A stretch of DNA of 64,000 nt from positions 14,819,516 through 14,883,515 of the forward strand of contig CM054114.1 in the NCBI GenBank assembly GCA_028673005.1, given 5' to 3'. The number at the start of each line of letters is the position of its first letter. Within the stretch, counting starts at the first letter, position 1. A program made the position numbers and the translations under genes. The DNA is from Tanypteryx hageni (Eukaryota; Arthropoda; Insecta; Odonata; Petaluridae). Shown piece after piece: positions 23,983 to 35,100 of the stretch. The notes below the pieces were generated by a model. It was not told the origin of the DNA and searched no databases. It worked only from the letters and a program-made list of their open reading frames with translations.

Positions 23983-26900
23983 GGCTAGAAGCGAATAAAT
24001 CCCTCCAAAAATACATAAGCAACAAGGTATTGGCGCACAAAATAGCGGAGGGAGATAAGGCGACGCTTGACACGTCAAATGCATTCGAATTGGTGACGTA
24101 GAAGGCTACACAGTAAATTGCGCGGTTTCAACCTCAGCGAGTCGCACTTTCTGGAAGGCAAATACGTAGGTTATATGAAGATCATGAGAAAGGCATTAGT
24201 GGCGAGGAAATAAAGAGGCTTGTCGAAGGTGTGTCAACGAAGCAGAACAGAGTGGAACGAGGGGCAGCTTCAAGAATCGAAGGAAGCAACTTATTCGCAT
24301 ACTTCTTCAAATGGAAACTTTAGGTTTGATGTCACCAATCAATTGCGCTTTAGAGAGAAAGGGAGAAAATGCGGATATCGAAGTGTGATAAACTGAGAAT
24401 TTCAATGACAGGGGAGTGAATTATGATTGCTGAACAAGAAAGCACCTTAACAACGGCGAACCTATTATACCCGAAAGGCAAAGGAGATTCTCTTTCGTGC
24501 TCATTGTGTATATATATAATTATGCATAATTCAAGTTCCGCTGAGCAATATGCAGCCGAAAGTAACTACATCCCGAAGCATTTTTGGAGAGTTTAACGCC
24601 TTATACAGGAACACCTTTATTTCTTTTAGCTGTGCAGTGGATTTTAGAAAGAAAACGTGCCGCAGTGAACGTTCGTGCGCTGTTATACATGTTGCAAATT
24701 ATATATAACCTAAGCCCCGACTTAGGCGAATTTCGCGTTAACGCGATTTCATATTGTTTTTATTTAATATTTTTAGTGAAAACGAAAAAAAACAATGAAT
24801 ATATTTGTGTAAAACAAAAAAATATTATTTGTAAACGGCTAAAATTAATAGTATTAAACTCAACTGAATTACGTATTTTTCAATGAAAATTAAAGTCATT
24901 GAAACCAGCCTTTGAAAAAACTTCGAGTTACACGATTACAATTTAGGCGACCACTCTTGGGGACGCAACTATCGCGTAATTCGGGGAAACCTTTATTAGA
25001 TATATAAAACTTTCAAGCGAAAACAAAAATAATGTTTCGCTTAGCGTTTTGCGTTTTTGCTTGGTACGTTTTTAATAAATTCACCAAAGCTTTCGTTAAA
25101 CATTTCCTTTTATATATTCCATTGATTACGATCGTGTCAGACTTTTATGGTAGAAACTTAGGCCGCTTTTTACCTGCTCCACATAGATGACTTGAAAGTC
25201 ATGCGTTACTGCTCAACCATCTAACAAACATAGCGTTTTATAACTGTTAAATAATTACAACAGCGGATGATCCGATTTAGGCGACAAAAAAAGTGTTTAG
25301 AGGAAAACAAGAGAGGGAAGAGGGAGAAATAGAAAAGAGGTGAGTACGAAGCAAGCCATGGTCAGCGAGGAATGCCCTTTAGGTCGTGTCTTCGTGTCGT
25401 GCGAGCGAGTGCAGAGCGGTGGAGGAGGTTGGGAGGAGGAGGAGGGGTATGGAGAGGGGAGGGGAGGAGGTCGTTGGAGTACGGGGACCTCTCGGGGCGG
25501 GATAGAAGTCAGTGCGTGGCTGAGGGTTGCGCTTCGTGCCCACGGAGGAGGGCTTCGGACGAAAAAGGAAGCCAAAGGCAATCCGAGGTGATCCCGGGAG
25601 CCAAAGAGGGTCGACGATGAACATTGCAAAGGACTACAAGTGCGATATTTCTGTTTGGCATTCATTATCATCAATAGCAACCATAAATAAGCACTCAGAA
25701 AAATGTATGCCACATTCGGGCTAATGCGACATGGGAGGCAGAAAGAAACCCTTTGTGATCGGTTTTGATAAATATAGTACGGCGAACGTGTGCATGAATA
25801 AGTAATAATATCGTAGGTCGATTTTTAATGGATTATGTCTCTAACTTCAATGGCGATCTGTGATTTTCATCTCTCAAAAGTCATTAAGTATCACATATTT
25901 ACTCATCGGCTGTTGGTTTCACGACTTTCTCGTATGTAAAAAAGTCTTAGCATAGCATAAATGAAAATCCATCCATGTTGTCAATGCGTATAGTATGATT
26001 ACGTCCGCTGATTTGAGAGTTAATTTTTTAAAAGTTGTATTACTTTTCAAAGGAAATTGAAAATTCGGATTATGTCAACCGTAAATACCCGTGTGTGGAC
26101 CGCAGGGAGGTTTATGGTGCTTTATTCTAGGAAATATTAATGCACTCCTATTAAGGACCCTCATGTGGTATTCAAATTTCATTACTCCATTTCTAAAAAA
26201 TTCCCTATATAGTTCTGACAAATGGAGAAACTTCCTAACGACCATTTACGTTTCGTTCTGGTATCTAATGATGACGTTCTAAGTCGAAACAGTGTAGCAA
26301 TCTCTGTTAAACAAAACCCTTTAGTTCTAAAAAGCGATGATATTATTCCTCACTTTCACAGCATCGTAAACATGGATTACCACAAACTTTGGTAATTTAA
26401 ATTTTGTGTTGTTTTTAATTTGTAACTATTCCCTAGTAAAATTCAGAACCGAACTTACGGCTCAGGAGTTCGTTATTTTGGTTTATATGAGGATAGATCA
26501 CACTTATGTCAACAAATTTAACTAAAACAACTCAGCTTAGCCCCCACGCCGGTCTAGTTAGCAGTAAATTCACGAGAGACCCTTTGGGTGTTTCGGAATG
26601 CGGCTGTGGTGCTCCGCTCCGTTACGAGGGTAACTCGACGAGCAAGGACGTCTGCTAAAGGATTTGGACCTCTCTCCACAGTTTCTTTTCCCTTCCTTCC
26701 TACACATACATGCGCTGCCCACATCCAGCCCCTCCTCGACTTCCTTCCACTCCCCTCTCTCCCACTCCCCTCTCTTCCCACGCCCTCTACAGGCACATCC
26801 ACGCACGCCCACCACCACCACCACATCCCGGCATCCAAAGGTCGTCGGACAAACCGGCACTGACCAAGGGCTTCTCCCGCCCATTGTCCGACACTTCCCT

Positions 26901-29900
26901 TTGGGGAACCGCCGCTGGTCAGCTGCTAAATCCCTTCTCTCTCTCTTTCTGGCCCTCTCAAGCTGCTTTTTCAATGGCCCTGAGCGATGCAGGACCTCTA
27001 CGGCATCCCTTTCTGAGAGATGATCTCGAGAGGTGGGAAATGTCTCCTCTTTTTTTCTCTTGAATGCTTTCCTTTTCCCGGAAACCACACGGTGCTTGTG
27101 AGGGAGGCTTAAAAGGGGGACAATATACACGTTACATGTCGGTGCTGCCCATTAGTTTTGCAGTACGTTTTCGTTGGAAAAGTAATGCTACAGAATAGAC
27201 ATGATCTGTCGCTGATCGGCTATACATATTTGTTAATATTAATTTTTTTTTAATATAACTCTCCGTGATGTAAAAATTCGGGAAGGTGAATAGAGGTTCA
27301 TAATATACGCCTCCGCTGTTCATTTCAAAGAGATATTCCATAAAGTTCATCGCAGAATATTAGGCAGGAAATTTGGAAAAAAATCTTTTACAAAACTTTC
27401 AAAAAGTTAACATTTACTTATTGAAAAAAGATTTATCGAGCTCGTCTAATGGAGATTGATCAATTATACAGCTACAGTAATTATAAAAAAGTTCAGAAAA
27501 TCATCTGCGGATTTCGGAAACAATAAGCTGCAATCAGCGGTTATTTTATCTACTAACGGTGAATGATCTTTATGGCCGTTGGTGAAGAGAGCAGAAAAAG
27601 AGATAAGCCATTTCACTATAGCCAAAAAATCAAAGTTTGTAAATATTAAAGTACAAAGAGTAGTCCTATATAGAGTACACTATTATATAATATACCATGT
27701 ACTATTTAAAAGGACAATAATTAAACGGAATTTTTATGTGCTCTCTTTGTGCCTAGAATTCAGTTAATTAATTAAAATAGCTACAATTACCACGAAAAGA
27801 TTGGGAAACAGGAGGCGCACTTGAGGTGCAAAGCTGCCACCCTCAATGGTGATTCACCAATAGCAGATCCTAAAAGAAACTCCCCTTTAAGAATCTATAG
27901 TGGTCTTAGTATTACTTGAGCTCTGCCATAAAGCAGGGGAGAGGATAAGGTCGCCAAAAGGACATAAGAGAAAATCAGGAATAGCGGCAGTTTGCGATTC
28001 GGCAAATGTTATGCTCCAGTAATTGTCCGGAGCATTTTTTTTAGAGCTTCCCGAAGATAATTTTTTTCGTTTGTCACAGCTTCCCGTATTATAATATGAA
28101 CGAATTGCCGCTGGAGACGGTTGCTTTGCGACCGAATTGCGCGTTCCTATTTACCAACCTTTTGATAGATAATTGAGCTAACCCAACAATCAGTGGCAAT
28201 AATGTTAAAAAAAACTCCACTATTTATTCGAATCTACACCGGCTTGTTTGCTATCTTCCGCCTTTCATCTTCTCTGTCACTGCCCAGAGTGTTCGAATCT
28301 GAAGACCCATTTCTTCTATCACTTCCTGCGTCATTGTCATAATTAAAAACTCGACGTGACCCTTGGTTTCACTGCGGAGTCTCTAAAAACGTATCCAATT
28401 ACTGTGCGACCGCGAATTTGCGAACTCCAGCTCTTTTGCACGCCTATAGTACTCGAAAAGTGTGCTAGGCTGAATTTCCGCGGCACGCCTCATATTCTGT
28501 CGCGCGTCGAAGCGCCCATGGGCTGCAAGCAAAGAATCTCATATGGAAGATCGATGCGTATTCAATAAGCTCCGGTCTCCTCATGTTCAATTTCGGTTTT
28601 GGGTTACGGTGAGTGTGGATTATTTCGCCATTGTCCACAAACGCTCCTAAGCCAGTCACTCAAACGTAAACGCATAACACAAGATTAAGAGCGCTGATAG
28701 GAATGTAAAGGAATATTTGCATGGATAAAAACGAATCCTTAGACTGGGGGTGGCCAAGGTTTTCCTGCGTCAAATCGTCCAAAATACAAGGTTCCATGGA
28801 AGGGACTCCATCCTAAACCGATCAAAATCTAATTTAAATGTGACGCAAAGATTATCACGTGTAAGACCTCCCGAAATCAGCATCTAAGTCATCTTACCAA
28901 GTATTCGCGTAAACGGGCATTGTTAGTTTGTATTTGCGGTTACATTGTTGAGGTTTCCATTGTTATCTAAGCCCTTGTCAGCAATATTTACTTTCTCAAT
29001 CCTTACTGATCGTAGTTTGAACTTGTATGTAATAGGTAAAAATATATATTTTAGTCTTTATTAACCTTATTTATTTAACATTATTTTTCTCTTTTCTTTA
29101 ACTTCCTCCCCCCTCTTCAACTTCGCAGTCTGTCAGACGGTTTTCATCCGAAGATGCTTAGAATCAAGCGACACCTGGGGCATGTTTTTATAGTTCAGAT
29201 TTGTAATACAGTTGAAATTGACGTCAATATTTTCTATCACCTCAATTTTTTTCTGAGAATAATTCTTTAATTCATTCCAAGTACCTTATTAGTTAATATA
29301 GTTTCCTCGATCTGTCTCTCTGATATAACGGCGAGTGTCGAACACTCCCGCTACAAAAATACGGATAACTCGCCAAAGGATCGAGTTACAAGTTTGAAAT
29401 TTAGCAGGAATGCTCGATTTGATATATTTTAAGGTGAGGACGAAAAAAAAATCTTGAAAAAAGCCCTGGGTTCTACTCAAAGAAAGACATTTCAATTTTC
29501 CATAAAATAACACGTAAAAAAAGGCTTTTCGAAGTGCAGGCCTTCATTCTTTTGGAATTTAAAATTAGAAGAAACTGATCTACGATCATCCGCTTTAAAG
29601 TAAAAATTTTAAAGAAATATAAATGAAGTTTTTTATTCTATTAATTTTTTTGCCTACAGCTCGAAATCGCTCATATTAAACGCTTAAATCGCATATTTTG
29701 GGGAAATATTGCCATTTCAACGACAACTGCTTTGACGACAATGTTACTGTCAAAACTCGAGTTCATATTCTTGTCCCAAGGATAAATTTATACCTCAAAA
29801 TTTGTTTATCTCGACCGCCGGTGGTTGACAGAAATAAAATCAATATAAATGATGTTAGTTAAAATAATTTATTATCAGTTAAAAATTTAAATTCTATTTT

Positions 29901-30504
29901 AAAAAAATTAATTTGAACGCGTCATTTTTGACGGCCAATATACTAGTATATATAGATATACCACTCGATTCGATTAGGATTAATCAGGATAATTGGATCT
30001 GTGAGAGAATTTAAGATTCCAAAGGTTCTACTCCCAATACTAGTTTTCAAGTTGTAACGCGGCTTCTGATATCCTCTCGTACGCAGTCTCGAAAAGCCTT
30101 TTTTCCGACAAGTGATGGATTAATGGCGAGCGTCGGATGACGCGTTTCTCACTGCGCTTAAATTGAGACCATAGAATCGCTCACTTTTCTCTTCGAACGA
30201 GGTCAAAAGCAACCGTAAAGCATACCGCATATTACTCTCGATCTCCGTCGGAGATATGTTGGAGGAGAAACTCATCTGATTCGAAAATTCGATGCATTAT
30301 TTTTTATTTCCTGTCGCAAAATGTTTTTATAAATAAATGTATTTCTACATTTTCATCGTATTTTAGTTAAATGTCGGAGAAAGTATTGATCGAACGGTTA
30401 AGGTAAATTTTTCTTTCCGCCTAAAAAGTACTAAATATAGCGAATTCTTGATCTTTCATAATAATTATTAGCTGATATTTAATACAAATTTCAACTAAAA
30501 TAGC
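23983..30504. other. No gene seen
   Basis: Includes a pyrimidine-rich stretch at 26690-26830 and a purine-rich one at 25310-25460. The remainder is AT-rich and non-coding. Confidence 0.5.
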
Positions 30505-30965
30505 CTGTTTTGTTTATTAAAAGGTCCTGTCTGTGTATGTGTGTGTCCCCTACTAACAACTTTTACACCAACTGACCAATTTTCATGAAACTTGGTATGA
30601 GGCTCATGCTGCCAGGATCCACCTCCGTGCTATATTTTATTTGGCGAAGATTGAAGTCCCGGGTTCGATTTCAGGAACTTTTTTCCCTATTTGTTTTACA
30701 TAGGAAATCTCAAATCAATCGTGCTGAGATTTTTTCGTTAATACTTTAAATATCTTAAAATTATAATATCGGGGAGAGATTTGTACTGTTCTAAGGGAAA
30801 AGGTATGTAGATTCTAATTCTTCTCACCGAATTCTTATAATTGATCGTATTTGAATTTCTGCTAAAACAGCGTTTTTGCGTTTTAAATCGCATTTTATCG
30901 GATTGTTGCCATGGAGGCGATTATTAACGAACTCGGTTTAAGCATAGACGAGTGAACAACTACAA
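30505..30965 (+). repeat. Dispersed repeat R2, copy 1
   Basis: This stretch aligns by eye over about 450 bp with 43505-43970. Shared blocks include GAAGATTGAAGTCCCGGG, TCGATTTCAGGAAC, TTTTACATAGGAAATCTC and TAATATCGGGGAGAG. Each copy contains a B-box-like GGTTCGATTTC (GGCTCGATTCC in copy 2). There is no coding. Confidence 0.75.
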
Positions 30966-33234
30966 GTGGTATTTATGTATGAGAATTCCTTGGAATGACT
31001 AACACAAACTGAAACATTTCCTGTCAATATAAGTAATCAATTCGGGACGTCAACTTTGGGAAACCAGCCTGCATTAATCCTGGTTTGGACTTCTTCTTAT
31101 CACTTGATTAGGCGACAGACCGACTACGACTTTAATATATACTAATATAAGTTAATAAAAAGATGATTCTTTAAAATTCACATGATATATCTACCGTTTG
31201 CGAACCAAGGCTAAGTGTTTCATAAAATATTGTCTGCCTGTCACTGCTATTTATATCATAAGTCTTTTAAATTTGCTTTAAAATTAAAATTAAGATACTC
31301 CCTAGCATATTTTGGTTCTAGTAATGCGATGCGGCGACTTAACCTAAAAAATCTTATATTAACTTTTACACTACAATAAAAGGTTTAGCCCGTCATTGTG
31401 ACGGGAACAAAGACTGTGTTATTGTCCAATTTTATGAATCTATTTTTATTATTCGATTCCATTTTAAATCTCGTAATCGTTCATTTGTTTTCTGAATGAC
31501 AAAATACACCAATCAATTATGAAAATAGGTTTGTTTATTTTAGTTACTACAAGAAAAAGCCTAAATAAATCCCACATTCATTCAAAAAGGAAGAAAAGAA
31601 GATTTATGATAAATTCTAAACTATTTAAAAAATGAAGAAAATTAATGCTATAACTGCTGACTTCTGGTGAGTTAATACGTTTAATTTACCTTCATGCAGA
31701 TGCTTCGTATCATATTAGAAAAGAAGAAAATTTATACGGATAAAAACTAAAACGAAGAAAGAAAATACATATATAAGGCAGCATAGTTTTAACTACCTAC
31801 ATATATAAATATTTTAAATATATAAATCGAGATAGTTTTAACAGAAATTCAACCCAGCGGTGAATTAAATAAAATAACAAAATGCTAATGAACAAGTAAT
31901 AGTAAAAATCTTCTAGTCGGTCTTTTATTTTACCGAATGACAAAATGCATCAATTAATACGCTAAAATATTATGCAAATGAGCTAGGTTTCTAGGGTTTG
32001 TTTGTTTTCTTTTCTAAAACAATAGGGTTAGACACACAAACACAGAACTAGGCTATTATAATATGTCGTTATTATCTATATATTAATATTTACCGAATTC
32101 CACCGTTCGTAGGAGATGAACAGTGTCCCATTTCACGGCCAATGGGAACTAAATATTACAGCGAAACCATTTTTACAAGACAGAAATCTTTCCAGAACTA
32201 CGTCATCTTCCACTCGGTCGGAAATTCACGGCCAGTTGCAGCGCGAGTTTCTTCATTTTTTATTTCACGAGGCGTGCTTTTGCGCCGACACTCGTTCCCT
32301 AAGCGTGACTATATTAGGTTTCGTGCGAGAGGGTTCTTTTAACGACCATCCGTGCCAAAAAGTGAAGCGCCAGTGACACGCTCCCGAGCGTTAAAGTCGA
32401 GTAAACGTGTCATTTGGTCGAATCGACTTCGACTCCGCGGCGCCGTCCCTGCAATTCCCCCCTTTTCCCCCTCCCCCTACTTCCCCCTCCCCGCCTTCCC
32501 CCTCCCCCTACTTCCCCCTCCCCCTACTTCCCTCTCCCCGCCTTCCCCCTCCCCTCCCCCTCCTTCCCCATCCCTCTCCTTCCCCCCTTCTTCCCCTCCT
32601 TCTTCCCCTCCTCCTTCTTCTCCCCTCCCTCTCCTTCTACCTTCCTTATAATAAAGTTTTTTCCCCTCCCCTTTTCCCCTCCCTATCTCCCCTCCCCAAT
32701 CCCCCCTCCCCAATCTCCCCTCCCCTATCTTCCCTCCCCTATCTTCCCTCCCCTATCTTCCCTCCCCTATCTTCCCTCCCCTTTTTCTCCATCCCTATCT
32801 CCCCTACCCTATCTCCGCCCCCCTATCTCCCCTCCCCTATTTCCTCTTCCCTATCTCCCCTCCCCTTTTCCCCTTCGTTGCGTTCCCGAAGAGAATCGAC
32901 GGGACTTGAGGAATCGGTTGAGAGAGGTCGCAAAAATGTATTCCGAAGAGAGAGTGAGGCAGAGAGAGAAAGAGAGAAAATCTGTCACTCAATTGAGAGA
33001 TTCGCGGATTTAGTTCACGCCGACTGTTCTTTCGAATACAGATAAATTGCAAATAAGAAATTTTTAAGAAGAGTGATAAACCTCATGCATTCGCACGTGA
33101 TTGCCTCAAAACTCTTCCCAAAAAAATAAACGAGTATTTTTCGAAATTGTTGGAATAAAGCGATCTGAAGATCCTACGCAGACAGATATAAGCTAAGCCA
33201 AGAAAACATCCGCGTTCAGAAATGGGGAAATTGA
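30966..33234. other. No gene seen
   Basis: AT-rich to 32100, then the polypyrimidine minisatellite. No coding supported. Confidence 0.5.
32450..32880. repeat. Polypyrimidine minisatellite, 14-bp unit in part
   Basis: C/T-only over long stretches. At about 32720-32780 a 14-bp unit CTATCTTCCCTCCC is repeated head to tail. Several long frames overlap it only because stops are rare in such sequence. Confidence 0.9.
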
Positions 33235-33310
33235 TCTGCTACCATAGTTCAGTGGTAGAATGTCCGCCCGGCAAGTGGAAGACCCGGATTCGATTTCCGG
33301 TCATAGCAGA
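33235..33310 (+). tRNA. tRNA-like gene or pseudogene (Gly-type body)
   Basis: The sequence folds as a cloverleaf. The D-arm is GTTC-AGTGGTA-GAAT, the anticodon stem is TCCGC/GTGGA, and the T-arm is CCGGA-TTCGATT-TCCGG. The 3' acceptor side is TCATAGC followed by A. D- and T-arms look like tRNA-Gly. The anticodon position reads GGC and position 33 is C rather than T. The 7-bp acceptor has two mismatches but is extended by outer pairs (TCTGCTA/TAGCAGA). These defects suggest a pseudogene or a tRNA-derived retroposon head rather than a working tRNA. Confidence 0.45.
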
Positions 33311-33399
33311 CTTTTTTCTCGTTTCAAAAATATTCCCGAGTTTTTTTCAGAAATTTATTTCGACGTGAAACTCAAATTTTTCCGAAATCCGGCGAACAA

Positions 33400-34320
33400 A
33401 GAAATTCGTCTTTCGAAAACGTACTAGTAACGAACGGTGCAAATATTATCCGTAATTTGCGTCGGCACAATTCACGCGAAGGTAGAGGATTCGCTGGTGA
33501 AAGCGATAATCGTGAGCAAAGCGGCAATCGAGCAGATTTTCTCCGAAGAGTAAACCGAACGAGTCGAACAGCCAGCGCCCTCCGTCGAAAAGACTCCGAA
33601 CCACTTTGAGGAAACACTTTTTCCCGGCGCGCATTCCATGTCTGTAATTTTCACGCTTCGAGTTAGCGAGCCGAACCACGCCCAGCTTCACACCTGTCAC
33701 AGATCGCGAACGTGATGCAGCAGACGATAGGAGAGCGCAAAGCGAGAGAGGCCTTGGAGCATGCGCGGTGCAAGCGTCGCGAGGTGCGTGGGCGTACTCG
33801 ATCGAAGGGCATTGGCCCAGAGGGTGCCGTATCTTAACGCCCTAGACGCATCTACCCACCCCATTTCTCCACCGACGTGAAGGGCGCAGGCGTCGCGACG
33901 AAGCGGGCGGAGAAGGTGCAGAAGGGCGTTTTGACGTCATCGGAGAATTCCCCGAGCAACAGGTTATGCCGCGCCTGCTAAGAAGTGCGCGTGCAATGAT
34001 AGGAAACAATACTCGGGAAGCTTAATCGATGTTTTCGATTGGTTTTCCTAAGGTGGCGCGGTTCCTACACTCCATTTCATACGTGTTTGGCACTTGCACC
34101 CAGTAACCAGTCGTCTTATGACGGCACCCTCTCACAATCAGCGCGGAAAGCGGAGATCGGGTTTTCTCGCAGTTAATCGGGTGCGGTCGGTGACGAAGCC
34201 CCTTCCTCTACCTCATCCCGCATTGCTCGTCGTAATGGTTCACGTGAAAGACACATGACGTCATGGCAAACACGTTTGGAATGGAGTATAAGTTGCGGAT
34301 CGGGTTAGGTTTTCAGATAG
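33400..34320 (+). promoter_or_regulatory. CpG-rich block with CRE-like sites; candidate promoter
   Basis: This block is much richer in G+C and CpG than its AT-rich surroundings. It holds two palindromic TGACGTCA sites (33932-33939 and 34256-34263), an E-box CACGTG (34241-34246), and a TATAAG (34287-34292). The TATAAG lies 28 bp before a TTCAGAT initiator-like sequence (A at 34315). Together these suggest a core promoter firing rightward. The nearest downstream gene on this strand is the collagen gene, whose first exon is missing, so this may be its promoter. That link is inference. Confidence 0.35.
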
Positions 34321-34984
34321 AAGTAGATCTTTCGCATGAAGAAACAAAACAAAATGTAGCTCCAGACATTGACGTATATAAGCAGCGATTATGATGTATT
34401 GTCGTTAATAGAAAATAGCCGTTTAGGGCGTCGCCTCCAACTCGTCCAGTAGCAGAAAATTGATAATAGATTCAAATTATATTTAAATCTAATTTTAATA
34501 TTTGGTAGGCTTCCTCGGAGCTGGCATAATTTTTTTATTTTTAGAATATTCTAAGCTATTTATACCAAAAGTCTTAGGCAGACGCGTATTAACTTCGGAG
34601 ATAACCGGTTGGGAGTATTAATGAATTGCTTTGAATGATTGATCGCGGGAGCACCAAGTTCCGAAATCGATGAGCAAAAAACAATGAAAAAATGGAGTTA
34701 TTTATTTATGAATTCGGAGATCCGCCGCACTTTTCTGTTGAAAATTGATAATCGTAATGGTGCATTAAAGTGGTCTGCCACAAGATGGAACCACTGTCTC
34801 ACTTTTATTGGCGAGAGAGAAAGATACAGAGAGAGAGAGAGACCATTAATGGAGCACCTTAAGGAATTTAACATGAACAAATTCAGCCTTCTCCAGCAGT
34901 GTTCTTCCTGAAACTTACAATAGTAAGAGATGTGCCACAATTAATTGATCTAGTATCAAAATTCTTACATTCTAACAGTTAAGT
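34321..34984. other. No gene seen; possible 5' end region
   Basis: If the TATA/initiator pair just upstream is real, transcription would enter here. A second TATATAAG is at 34375-34382. No signal-peptide-like start was found. Confidence 0.35.
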
Positions 34985-35100
34985 AATTATGGCAGGGGGT
35001 GCAATGCACCAAAACCTACTTAAAGATTGTCTATAGCAGGTTGAAATTTTCTACTGTGATCTCGTATTGTCCTCGGAAAGAACGAGCCTAGATCTATGTC
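34985..35100 (-). pseudogene. Non-LTR retrotransposon 3' fragment (copy C)
   Basis: On the minus strand it reads GGCTCGTTCTTTCCGAGGAC through GGTGCATTGCACCCCCTGCC, matching the end of the reading frame and the 3' UTR of copies A and B. The 3' hairpin core is conserved. The microsatellite tail is absent. Confidence 0.75.

Noticed and set aside
24580..24990. Possible pogo/Tigger MITE (TTCGCGTTAACGCGA, AATTCGGGGAAACC)
   Set aside because: Suggestive style only; matching ends could not be defined.
26570..27130. 186-codon minus frame and 119/117-codon + frames
   Set aside because: All overlap one pyrimidine-rich block. Basic and low-complexity translations without motifs.
28356..28660. Frames on both strands in a CpG-richer patch
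   Set aside because: No recognisable domain and no repeat match within the window.
28741..28790. GGGGGTGGCCAAGGTTTTCC as a hAT-like end
   Set aside because: No partner end or target duplication seen.
32407..33045. 212-codon + frame, Pro/Ser-rich
   Set aside because: It lies on the polypyrimidine minisatellite. Three frames are open for the same compositional reason.
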